Below, piece by piece: positions 35,827 through 44,214 of a DNA stretch of 64,000 bases; positions within the stretch are counted from its first letter, which is position 1; each line of letters starts with the position of its first letter. The stretch comes from an uncultured Pelagimonas sp. (GTDB taxonomy: Bacteria; Pseudomonadota; Alphaproteobacteria; Rhodobacterales; Rhodobacteraceae): contig CANMPP010000006.1 of NCBI GenBank assembly GCA_947499735.1, positions 36,966 to 100,965 of the forward strand, given 5' to 3'. Below the pieces are notes generated by a model. The model was not told the DNA's origin and searched no databases. It saw only the letters and a program-made list of their open reading frames with translations. Both the position numbers and the translations under genes were made by a program.

Positions 35827-37196
35827 GCTTTCGCGATAACCTTATCAAAGCCCGCAGCCATATTATTTTTCTGGTCGCATTATTTTGTGGCTTGGGGCTG
35901 GTTCTAACCTTGGAGACATACATGCCGGCAGAAGTTCAGGGCGTGACGCAACCTGTAAGCGGATCGGGATTGATTGAGGTATCCGCCCCGGTGTCTGATC
36001 CTGCGCCGATTGAAGCCTTTGAGAATGTTGAACCGCTGCCATTGGCCATCACTGGGCAGAGCAACCCAGAGGATTTGAAATATGCACGGATCGCTTGGGC
36101 TTATTTCGAAAACAACACCCATCCTGAGACCGGTTTGGTCAATTCGGCGGATAAGTATCCATCCACCACAATGTGGGAAACGGGTTCTTACTTTATCGCT
36201 GTGATTTCTGCGGATCTTTTGGGGCTGATTGATAGAAACGTGGCGCAGGCACGGTTGTCGCGCGCGTTGGATACGTTGGCCAATATCCGTCTTTTTGACG
36301 ATCTTCTGCCAAACAAGGCCTATAATGTGACGACCGGGGCTTTGGTGGATTATTCCAACCAACCCGTTGAACGTGGTCTGGGATGGTCGGCTTTGGATAT
36401 TGCGCGGATGATGGGCGCGCTTAGCCATGCCGAACAGCATTACCCGCAATTGGCGGGAAAGGTCGCCGCCGTTTTGGATCATTGGGATTTAAGCCAGATG
36501 GTCAAAGGGGGGCAGCTGATCGGTGGCAATATGGCCGGTGATACGCTGCGATATGACCAAGAGGGACGGGTCGGCTACGAACAATATGCCGCCAAAGCCA
36601 TGATGCTTTACGGCTATGATATGGTCCGGGCTTATCAAGTCAGCGATCACCTGATGGTTCAAGAGGTCGAAGGCCAGCCGGTGCCGGTGGACGATCGTTT
36701 GCATCGCAATATCACACCTGCCTTTACCGTATCAGAACCCTATGTTTTTGACGGGCTGGAATTTGGATTTGATGCCCGTTCCCATAGGTTCGCATCTGCT
36801 ATCTATCGCGCGCAGGAAACCCGGTGGCGAGAAACAGGTCAGTGGACAGCTGTCAGTGAATCCCATCTCAGTGAAGCGCCTTATTTTGTGTATTCGACAA
36901 TTTGGGGGGGCGGTGCGCCATGGGCCGTCATGACATTCCGAGGGGACAGGTTAGACAGCAAACGCACGGTCACTGTCAAAACGGCTTTTGCATGGGATGC
37001 ATTATTTGGCACCGATTATACGGGTGAACTGGTCAAAGCACTGTCCCATTTAGGGGATCCAGAACGTGGATGGCCTGAGGGCATGTATGAAGCGGATGGT
37101 GCGGTCAACAGTTCCGTGACAACCAATACAAATGCCGTGGTTCTGGCCTCATTGGCGTTTCGGGTCCATGGCCCATTGGCCCGGTCATCGCGATGA
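35823..37196 (+). CDS. Membrane-anchored DUF3131 protein
   Basis: 457-aa protein, start ATG 35823 overlapping the GT2 stop by 4 bases. A single N-terminal helix (~17-35) anchors it with the bulk in the periplasm, followed by a proline/acidic linker and a DUF3131 domain (~85-450). Shared sequence with the first copy includes AWxYF, HPETGLVN, YPSTT and YDxxRAY-type segments. Lacks the cysteine-rich tail of its paralogue. Probably acts on the nascent polymer at the synthase exit. Confidence 0.8.
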   Translation: MSFRDNLIKARSHIIFLVALFCGLGLVLTLETYMPAEVQGVTQPVSGSGLIEVSAPVSDPAPIEAFENVEPLPLAITGQSNPEDLKYARIAWAYFENNTHPETGLVNSADKYPSTTMWETGSYFIAVISADLLGLIDRNVAQARLSRALDTLANIRLFDDLLPNKAYNVTTGALVDYSNQPVERGLGWSALDIARMMGALSHAEQHYPQLAGKVAAVLDHWDLSQMVKGGQLIGGNMAGDTLRYDQEGRVGYEQYAAKAMMLYGYDMVRAYQVSDHLMVQEVEGQPVPVDDRLHRNITPAFTVSEPYVFDGLEFGFDARSHRFASAIYRAQETRWRETGQWTAVSESHLSEAPYFVYSTIWGGGAPWAVMTFRGDRLDSKRTVTVKTAFAWDALFGTDYTGELVKALSHLGDPERGWPEGMYEADGAVNSSVTTNTNAVVLASLAFRVHGPLARSSR

Positions 37197-37206
37197 AGGT
37201 GTCGGG

Positions 37207-37878
37207 ATGAACGGCCTGCGTCACATTTTTGCTGTGCCTGTGGTGCTATCGGGCCTTTTGCTGCCTGCCACGGCGGGTGCCGCGCCGTGTGTTGGAGATC
37301 AGTTTGCACAGGGGTTCCCCGGTGCATCAGGGGTGGTGACGAAAGTGGCCGATGTTCCATCCTCTCGGTTTCCCGGTTTTTGGCAGGAAGGTTTTGTTGG
37401 TGGGCTGGCCTACATTATGTTCGCAAACGGGGAAGTGAGCATTTCAGAACCGGGTGATACCGCAGATTGGTCGATATCCTTGTTCTGCGACGCTGCCGAG
37501 AAAACATGTGTTCGTGAACAAATCGGGACGCCGCCAGCATTGGCCGATCGCGTTGCGGTACAAATGGAGCTTTGCTTTACCGATCCCGCGGCTGCGACGG
37601 CACCGTCGTTAGAAGAAGCCGAACCTGAACCTGAACCTGAACCGGTGCCAGAGCCAGAGCCAGAGCCAGATTGCGGCATTGAAACCCTGCCAGAAAGCGA
37701 TCCGACCAGCATGTTGCAAAGGCTTTTGATCTTGGCCGGTGCTGATCCTGGGCCGGTGGATGGCCTTTGGGGGCGCAAAACACGACAGGCGTCAATCGAT
37801 GTGATCGGGGAACGTGCACAAGATATGTCCGTTGAAGACCTCGTGCTGGCTGTGGATGCGTCGCTCTGCAAAGGGTGA
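37207..37878 (+). CDS. Secreted protein with peptidoglycan-binding-like C-terminus
   Basis: 223-aa exported protein; signal peptide ends near residue 25 (AGA), start ATG 37207. The N-terminal domain contains a YIMFANGEVSI strand pair and two cysteines about ten residues apart. A Glu-Pro repeat linker follows (~138-158). The C-terminal segment (~165-220) resembles a PG_binding_1 helical repeat (GADPGPVDGLWGRKT). The N-terminal domain resembles that of the beta-barrel protein at 40410-41924, suggesting that both recognise the same partner or glycan. It is 10 bases after the second DUF3131 gene. Confidence 0.7.
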   Translation: MNGLRHIFAVPVVLSGLLLPATAGAAPCVGDQFAQGFPGASGVVTKVADVPSSRFPGFWQEGFVGGLAYIMFANGEVSISEPGDTADWSISLFCDAAEKTCVREQIGTPPALADRVAVQMELCFTDPAAATAPSLEEAEPEPEPEPVPEPEPEPDCGIETLPESDPTSMLQRLLILAGADPGPVDGLWGRKTRQASIDVIGERAQDMSVEDLVLAVDASLCKG

Positions 37879-37905
37879 TGGTGCAAGGAGGATGGGGGCA
37901 CCGAA

Positions 37906-37998
37906 ATGACAGGCACAGGATTGGCTTGGTTAGAGCGGGAAAAACAAAGAAAGCTTGAGAAAAAAGGCCGTTTCAAGCACTCTCAATCAACCGATTGA
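37906..37998 (+). CDS. Possible 30-aa small protein
   Basis: Short ORF encoding a lysine/arginine-rich, strongly helical peptide (contains LEREKQRKLEKKG). GGGGG at 37894-37898 lies 7 bases upstream and AAGGAGG at 37885-37891. It sits in the 192-base gap between the polysaccharide genes and the H-NOX gene. Resembles small basic accessory peptides in general form only; may be chance. Confidence 0.35.
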   Translation: MTGTGLAWLEREKQRKLEKKGRFKHSQSTD

Positions 37999-38070
37999 AG
38001 ATCTTGAGTTTGGGTGACGGCGGTAAAACGTCGATTAACGATTTATTCATAGGGAAAGGGAGGCACTACA

Positions 38071-38613
38071 ATGAAAGGCGTCGTCTTTGTTGAACTGATC
38101 AAAATGGCAGAAGACGCATTCGGCGAGGACACCGTCGATGATGTGTTGGAAAAGGCTGATTTAGAAAATGGTGGGGCGTTTACGACTGTTGGCAATTACC
38201 CCTGTTCCGAATTGGTCAAAATCGTCGTTGCTTTCAGCGAATTCTCCGGCCTTAGCCCGGATGTTCTACAGACGAAATTTGGCCATTGGATGATGGGTTT
38301 TTTCATCCAACATTATCCCGAATTCTTTGAGAAAAAGGATTCCGCCTTTGCCCTGCTGGAGTCCGTGGATCAAGAAATCCATGTCGAGGTGCGTAAACTG
38401 TACCCAGATGCTGAATTGCCGCGTTTTGATACCGCGCGTCGGGGCGATAACACATTGGAAATGGTGTATTCATCCCCACGTCCGCTACATGCGTTTTGTC
38501 AGGGATTGATCGAAGCCTGCCTGCTGCACTTTGATGAAAAGGGCGACATCACCAGCACACCACATGCGTCAGATGACACGACCACCACCTTCGAAGTAAC
38601 CGTGACGGGATGA
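38071..38613 (+). CDS. H-NOX haem nitric-oxide sensor
   Basis: 180-aa haem NO/oxygen-binding domain protein. Proximal haem ligand His104 and the haem-propionate motif Y133-x-S135-x-R137 (VYSSPRP) are in place. The position equivalent to the distal oxygen-stabilising Tyr of oxygen-binding H-NOX appears to be Phe142, which favours NO selectivity (inference from spacing). SD GGGAGG at 38058-38063. The histidine kinase gene follows after 13 bases, the standard bacterial H-NOX/kinase arrangement, where NO-bound H-NOX changes kinase activity. Confidence 0.9.
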   Translation: MKGVVFVELIKMAEDAFGEDTVDDVLEKADLENGGAFTTVGNYPCSELVKIVVAFSEFSGLSPDVLQTKFGHWMMGFFIQHYPEFFEKKDSAFALLESVDQEIHVEVRKLYPDAELPRFDTARRGDNTLEMVYSSPRPLHAFCQGLIEACLLHFDEKGDITSTPHASDDTTTTFEVTVTG

Positions 38614-38626
38614 AATTGGCCTCTCA

Positions 38627-40384
38627 ATGACAGACCCATCTGATGATCGAGTATCCCGCCGCCGATATACACGGGAACAAGCAGCCCGGGCCGAGGCCGA
38701 GTCTCTTTTGGAACAAAAAAGCCGGGACCTGTTTCTGGCCAATCAAAAGCTGTCTCAATATTCCGCCGATTTGGAACGGGCCGTTTTGGAACGTACCGCG
38801 GAATTGCGCGTGGCCTTAGAACAGGCCGAAGCTGCGTCGACAGCGCGCAGTCGCTTTCTGGCCACAATGAGTCACGAGATCAGAACGCCTCTCGGTGGGC
38901 TTTTGGGGATGATCGATCTTTTGGCGATGGATGAGACCGAAACAGGCAAATTGGAATTGCTGAACTATGCCAAGACAGCCGGGGTTGGTCTAAGTCGGAT
39001 CGTCAACGACGTGCTTGATTTTTCAAAGATGGAAGCGGGTGTCTTTCTGTTTGAAGAAGAGAATGTCGATATCCGTGCTCTGATCGATAGCATTCGGATT
39101 TTGGTGTCATCCAATGAACACGGGGCGCATCGTCAGATCATCACAAAAATCAGCGATACGGTGCCGAAACTGTTTTTGGGCGATGCCACGCGGATCCGGC
39201 AGATCCTGTCCAATCTGGTGAGCAATGCATTGCGGTATTCTAATGAAGGGCCTGTGATCATTCGCGTGCGAGCCGATGAACGGAATGGGAAATATCTGTT
39301 GCGCGTTGAGGTCGAAGATTTTGGTGTTGGAATCGCGCCTGACGCCATTCCTGACCTGTTCAAAGATTTCACACAGATCTCTAACCCATTGACGGTTGCC
39401 GCCCAGGGCACTGGGCTGGGACTTGCGATTTGCAAAAGGATTGTCAACGGAATTGGGGGTGAGATTTCGGTCGAAAGCACCCCGGATGAAGGGTCTACAT
39501 TCTGGTTCGAAATTATGGTCGAGGTCGTAACACACCCTGATGCACTAGGTCGTGATGGTGGGCGCGACGTTAAAGGCCTGCCACCGGATGGGATCAAAGG
39601 GCGGCGTATCCTGATTGCGGAAGACAACCTGATCAATCAAAAGCTTCTTTTGACCTATCTGGATCGTATGGGCATCAAACCGGATTTGGCGGAAAACGGT
39701 CTTGTGGCGTTGGAAAAATTTGCACCCGGAAAATATGACATGATCCTGATGGATGTCGCGATGCCGGAAATGGATGGGTTAGAGGCCACGCGCCGCATAC
39801 GCGAGAAGTGGTCAAACGAACATGTCCCGCCCATCATGGCGTTAACGGCGCATGTTATGGACGCAATCGAGGAAGAAGCAGGGCGTGTTGGTATCGATCG
39901 TATTTTGTCGAAACCCATCCCCTTTGATGATCTAAAACACGCGATTGAAATTGCCATCGCAGAAGACACAAATACCGTGGCCAGAAATACTGATCCAATG
40001 CCCAACATCCCCCAAAGCCGCAAAGAACCGCCCAAGACAGAAACAGTGCGATCCTTGGTCGATCTGATGGCGCCGGATGCTCATGAAAGGCTTGTAGAGA
40101 TCTTTGGAATGGACGGATTGTCTGATTTCGCAGCGAAGTTTGTCAAAGATTCCAGCACGCGTATTGCCAAACTTCTGGAAGCGGAAGAAAGCGGCAATCG
40201 TCAGGAAGTGCGCGAACAGGCGCATTCCTTAAAAGGTGCGGCGATGGCGTTGGGATTTTCTGATATGGTCAATTGGGCCCGCCAGATCGAACATGGCGAA
40301 ACCCATTTAGAGGACAAAACTGTCGTGGAAACAGCTGCGGCCTTTAAGGCGAAATTGGATGAACTGGATACTGTTCTAAAGTGA
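38627..40384 (+). CDS. Hybrid histidine kinase with receiver and HPt domains
   Basis: 585-aa soluble kinase with no membrane segment or PAS domain. Coiled coil ~15-75, HisKA with His83 (MSHEIRTPL), HATPase_c ~185-300 (N box NLVSNALRY, GTGLGLA), receiver ~327-445 with Asp376, and HPt ~490-580 with His533 (AHSLKGAA). It lacks a sensor domain, so the H-NOX protein encoded immediately upstream is the likely input. The HPt needs a further receiver; the only separate receiver nearby is in the PP2C protein at 29142. Confidence 0.9.
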   Translation: MTDPSDDRVSRRRYTREQAARAEAESLLEQKSRDLFLANQKLSQYSADLERAVLERTAELRVALEQAEAASTARSRFLATMSHEIRTPLGGLLGMIDLLAMDETETGKLELLNYAKTAGVGLSRIVNDVLDFSKMEAGVFLFEEENVDIRALIDSIRILVSSNEHGAHRQIITKISDTVPKLFLGDATRIRQILSNLVSNALRYSNEGPVIIRVRADERNGKYLLRVEVEDFGVGIAPDAIPDLFKDFTQISNPLTVAAQGTGLGLAICKRIVNGIGGEISVESTPDEGSTFWFEIMVEVVTHPDALGRDGGRDVKGLPPDGIKGRRILIAEDNLINQKLLLTYLDRMGIKPDLAENGLVALEKFAPGKYDMILMDVAMPEMDGLEATRRIREKWSNEHVPPIMALTAHVMDAIEEEAGRVGIDRILSKPIPFDDLKHAIEIAIAEDTNTVARNTDPMPNIPQSRKEPPKTETVRSLVDLMAPDAHERLVEIFGMDGLSDFAAKFVKDSSTRIAKLLEAEESGNRQEVREQAHSLKGAAMALGFSDMVNWARQIEHGETHLEDKTVVETAAAFKAKLDELDTVLK

Positions 40385-40409
40385 TAGCTTTGATGCTTCA
40401 GCGTTGTAT

Positions 40410-41924
40410 TCAAAAAGAAAAGCGATAGCTCAATGACATGCTACCACCTTTAAAGCCTGGACCAGGATCGTCCCCTTTGTTCCAGCCCCAGCGGTTGTTG
40501 CTGTAGTTGTTATAGGCCAGCACCCAATTATCGGTGATTTTATAGCTTGCGATGTAGCTATAGTCGAAATCATACGTTTCTTGTGCGCCCGGAAAATAGA
40601 AATAGAGCGTGCCGCCTATGCGCAGTTTGTCGGTAACGGAATATCCGCAAAACAACGTGACGCTTTCTTCTGTTGGGTTGGGTAGGCCAATACCAGCGCT
40701 GCACGACATTGATTTTTCATTGGGAAAGGTCAGAGCAGGCAATTTGTAACTGGCCCTGAAATTACCGTCAAACAGATCTGCCAAAGGTATGATATGCGGG
40801 CTGTAGCGCGCAAGGTAATGGCTATAGGTCAACGTTATGCGGTCATTGACCCGATATGTGAACGCATAGTTATAATCTGGATCCCAATCCTCTTGAAGGT
40901 CTGGGTTCCCATAGCCGAATATCGTTGTGCGCAAGGACAGGCGTTTCGTCAGCTGGGCGCCACATCCAAGACTGGCGCGGGGTTTTCCGACGCCTCCATT
41001 GAAATGCGCAAGGCTGCCCGTCATGGAAATGCTGCAATTGAATTTGGGGCGTTTTGCCTTTTTATCTTCTTGGGGCGTCTCTGCTATTGGGGTCTGGGCT
41101 GTTTGATCAGCAATTTCGGTTGCCGGTGATGTTGCTGCGCGGGTGGCGGTAATGTTCTGGACGCCCACTGGTCGTGATTCAACAAATGCCGCGACTGGAG
41201 CTTCGACAAGGTTTTCAGGGCGCGGCGTTGGCGTTGCAACGGGTGGCTCAGCCGGAACAGATGTTGGGCTCGTAGGCTGTGGCGCTGTGGTGCTCTCGGC
41301 GGCGGCCAAGATGGTTTGTTGATTGGGTTCGGACGCCTCTTGCCTAACTGGCGCCTCTGCAATTGCAAGGATAAGGGTATCTTCGGCGGCCGGGATTGGA
41401 TCAGGTTTAGGATCTGGTATCACGTCTATCTTAGACGGTGGTTGTATAATCGGATCAGGCGCGGTGCCTGCAAGGATCCAACGTGCAAGATAGGTTGTAA
41501 CAGATGCCAAATCGGTCTCTGACGGTAATGTTGGTTGCAACCCGGCCTCAACTGGAATTGTCGTGTTGCTTTGACCGTGATTGGACACATTGCAGGACTG
41601 GCCTGCCATGCAATCCAGTGCCGCAATGGTTTTCAGTTGTCCCTGTCCAGACATGATTTTAGCACTGCCGTCGGGATAAAGCACATAGGTCCAGGGTCCG
41701 ATTTGACCACGCTGATATCGTGTAGAATGAAATGCGCTGGGCACATCCATGACAAATTCCTGCGCATTTGGCGTCGCCAGCGCAGATGTATCTACAAATA
41801 TGGATGTCTTGGTATCAGCACTAGGGCTTGTCGTGTCGCCCTTAGCAAAAGAGGCGGCGGAGACAACCAGGATCCCTATACCAAGGGCATACTTGTTACA
41901 GTTTTTCGTATCACGCGTATTCAT
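40410..41924 (-). CDS. Predicted outer-membrane beta-barrel protein with periplasmic domain
   Basis: 504-aa protein. An N-terminal signal-like segment (~12-28, ending SFAKG) is followed by a domain (~60-130) resembling the N-terminal domain of the protein at 37207 (WTYVLYPDGSAKI with paired cysteines). Then a long Pro/Ala/Thr linker (~150-300) and a C-terminal region with alternating aromatic strands ending SLSYRFSF, the terminal Phe signature of outer-membrane barrels. Convergent with the kinase gene (25-base gap). Candidate export porin for the polysaccharide. Not matched to a named family. Confidence 0.65.
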   Translation of the reverse strand: MNTRDTKNCNKYALGIGILVVSAASFAKGDTTSPSADTKTSIFVDTSALATPNAQEFVMDVPSAFHSTRYQRGQIGPWTYVLYPDGSAKIMSGQGQLKTIAALDCMAGQSCNVSNHGQSNTTIPVEAGLQPTLPSETDLASVTTYLARWILAGTAPDPIIQPPSKIDVIPDPKPDPIPAAEDTLILAIAEAPVRQEASEPNQQTILAAAESTTAPQPTSPTSVPAEPPVATPTPRPENLVEAPVAAFVESRPVGVQNITATRAATSPATEIADQTAQTPIAETPQEDKKAKRPKFNCSISMTGSLAHFNGGVGKPRASLGCGAQLTKRLSLRTTIFGYGNPDLQEDWDPDYNYAFTYRVNDRITLTYSHYLARYSPHIIPLADLFDGNFRASYKLPALTFPNEKSMSCSAGIGLPNPTEESVTLFCGYSVTDKLRIGGTLYFYFPGAQETYDFDYSYIASYKITDNWVLAYNNYSNNRWGWNKGDDPGPGFKGGSMSLSYRFSF

Positions 41925-42098
41925 TACAATGAGCGGTTCCCTTCGCCAGAAATTCGGAGAAGATAGTGTCCCTGCACAACAGAGACTCGCCTAAACTTGT
42001 TGGATTATAAGCGCTCAAGATCAAATTTCAAAATTGAATCAACAGACTCTGGCACATCATGCCAAGGTTTTTCCAATCAGTTCGATGTTTTGGGCTGT

Positions 42099-42968
42099 TC
42101 AGCCATCCATATAGCTCGTCGCACAGGATAGCGCGATATCGGCCGCTTTGGCACATAAGTCATTGCGTGGTTCGCCGAGGAAAGACGCGGTAAACGCCAA
42201 ATCGTCCAAGGTCCAGCCGGGATCAAACGTTTCGATACGTCCTTGATTGACCAACTGTGCTGCAAACAATTGCGGAAAGAGCCCAACGCCAATTCCAGTT
42301 GCAACCATTTCAAGACCCGCATGAATGGAACTCGTGGGGAACAGTTGCGCAGAATGACCATGCCGGTCGGTCAACTGCCGCCGCAATTCACGAAAGGGCC
42401 GGGAATTGCGGTGATAGGTGATGACAGGTGTGGTGCTAAGGTTTGGGTCTGGGCGACCTGCGGGTTTGAACCAGGCCAATTTAATCTTTGGCAATTCTAC
42501 ATTATCAACGGTGTAGTCTGAAATAGGACCCATCAAAAGCGCCAGATCGATGTTTCGCTCTAACAACTGCTGGCGTAAATTGATGGACACATCCACCACA
42601 ATTTCAACGCGAATTTTGGGGTAGGTTTCATATAGGGTTGATACAAACCGTGGAAGCCAGAGTTGTACGATGGTTTCTGCAACACCCACCCGCAATAGGC
42701 TGTCTTCGGCTTCGGCTGGGATGATATCTGCTTTGATCCCTTCCACCAGATCCAATATCTTTTCGGAATATTCCTGCAGTAAAGCCCCTTTTTTTGTTAG
42801 GGTCACACCCCTCTGTGCACGTTCAAACAGCTGCGTTCCAAGCGATTGTTCCAACGCCGCAATCCGCCCGGAGACCGCGGGTTGTGAAATATTCATTTCC
42901 TGCGCGGCACGGCGCACACCACCCAGACGTGATACCCAAAGAAAAGTGATCAATTGGTCTAACGTCAT
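42099..42968 (-). CDS. LysR-family transcriptional regulator
   Basis: 289-aa LTTR: N-terminal winged helix (VRRAAQEMNISQPAVSGRIAALEQSLGTQLFERA) and a type 2 periplasmic-binding-like effector domain. It lies downstream of and on the same strand as the DUF1445/TRAP/DUF2848/M24 genes, 51 bases after the M24 gene, and probably regulates that operon. The 174 bases between this gene and the barrel gene hold nothing recognised. Confidence 0.86.
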   Translation of the reverse strand: MTLDQLITFLWVSRLGGVRRAAQEMNISQPAVSGRIAALEQSLGTQLFERAQRGVTLTKKGALLQEYSEKILDLVEGIKADIIPAEAEDSLLRVGVAETIVQLWLPRFVSTLYETYPKIRVEIVVDVSINLRQQLLERNIDLALLMGPISDYTVDNVELPKIKLAWFKPAGRPDPNLSTTPVITYHRNSRPFRELRRQLTDRHGHSAQLFPTSSIHAGLEMVATGIGVGLFPQLFAAQLVNQGRIETFDPGWTLDDLAFTASFLGEPRNDLCAKAADIALSCATSYMDG

Positions 42969-43019
42969 TGGGGCGCTTCCTTCACAATGGTCTCGTCAAA
43001 TGGGCGACGTGTTGTCGGA

Positions 43020-44207
43020 TCATACCAAGAAGAGGCGTCTTGGAAACTGCAGCATACGTTCTGTGCCTTCAGGTGTGACATGAAACATATCGCCCAAAGC
43101 CGCGCCACCAACACCGGGGACAAATAAATTCGGGTGAAGTTCTAGGATCATACCGGATTTCACAGGTATCGGCTGGCAGCAGGGCGCGCGAAAGCGGGCG
43201 GGGGGCCAATGCTGGGGGAACTGGTTGGACAAAACGGGGTCTTCATAGGACAGACCCAGGCTGTGCCCGTTTCTAAACCGCTGCATTTCCGGCCAAATGC
43301 TGCTGCGCGACAGGATCACGCCGGATATGGCGCGCTCTGAATCATTGACGAACATGTCGGGTCGCAATGCATTGTTGCCAGCACATTGTGCGTCAAAAGC
43401 AATGTGCCAAAGCGTTTCATGTTCTGTGCGAATGGATCCAATCGCGCCCATGCGAATGCCATGTGCCCAATAGCCATCAACTGTCAGTGCAATGCCAAAC
43501 AGCACTTGATCGCCCTCAGATGGGGATGTGCGGTTTTCCTCTGGCCAATAACGGGGACGATCCGCTTTGGGCATCACCGTCAGCCATGTTTTGCAATATT
43601 CGGCACCTTCCAGACGCGCGTGGGTTTCCAGATGTAGCTGTGTTTTCCACACGGGTTCATTCTGGCGCAGCTGATGTGGCAGGCGATCAAAAAGGTCGTC
43701 GCAAATTGCAGCGCCGGCACGCAAAGCGGCGCATTCTGCGTCATCTTTGACCATGCGGAGGCCGGACAAGATGTTATCGATAGGATGGAACTGTGACGCG
43801 TCCAATGTCGATGTAATTTCGCTATGTATGGCATTTGGCATTTCGCCAAATCCAATCGTTGCGATTTTTCCTACAGATCCTAAAGACGCTGCCAGTATTT
43901 TGGCCCAACCTGCTGGAGGCGCAGCGCAGCCTTGGCCAGCAAAGGGCGGTTCAAGAGTGCTTGCGTCTAGAAAAGGGCTACCGATCAACAACCGATAGCC
44001 TTGTCGCGTTAGGATCGCCAGACTTTGCGCCTCATGGCTGTTCCAGCCGGTTAGGTAGCGTAAGGCCCCGTGGGACTGGCTACCTGCGCCCAATGCATCG
44101 CCATAGCCGAAGACCAAAATCGCATCGATGCCATCCTTGGAAACTGCTTTCCAGAGGGCGGCATGACGGTGCAAATAGGATTGAGCAGGGCGATCCATTT
44201 CAGGCAT
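43020..44207 (-). CDS. M24 (pita-bread) fold protein lacking key metal ligands
   Basis: 395 aa from ATG 44207, 7 bases after the upstream gene; a longer reading to 44444 would lie inside that gene. N-terminal creatinase-like domain (~10-145) and C-terminal pita-bread domain (~155-395). The two Asp ligands of metallopeptidases appear to be Gly238 and His249, and the final Glu is not evident, while His315 and Glu356 remain. This resembles metal-free members such as creatinase rather than aminopeptidases. Substrate unknown; likely a C-N or C-C bond hydrolase/lyase in the catabolic operon. Confidence 0.68.
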   Translation of the reverse strand: MPEMDRPAQSYLHRHAALWKAVSKDGIDAILVFGYGDALGAGSQSHGALRYLTGWNSHEAQSLAILTRQGYRLLIGSPFLDASTLEPPFAGQGCAAPPAGWAKILAASLGSVGKIATIGFGEMPNAIHSEITSTLDASQFHPIDNILSGLRMVKDDAECAALRAGAAICDDLFDRLPHQLRQNEPVWKTQLHLETHARLEGAEYCKTWLTVMPKADRPRYWPEENRTSPSEGDQVLFGIALTVDGYWAHGIRMGAIGSIRTEHETLWHIAFDAQCAGNNALRPDMFVNDSERAISGVILSRSSIWPEMQRFRNGHSLGLSYEDPVLSNQFPQHWPPARFRAPCCQPIPVKSGMILELHPNLFVPGVGGAALGDMFHVTPEGTERMLQFPRRLFLV

Positions 44208-44214
44208 AGTTGTC

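Noticed and set aside
43020..44207. Xaa-Pro aminopeptidase
   Set aside because: Two metal-binding Asp positions are not conserved by spacing; the operon is catabolic.
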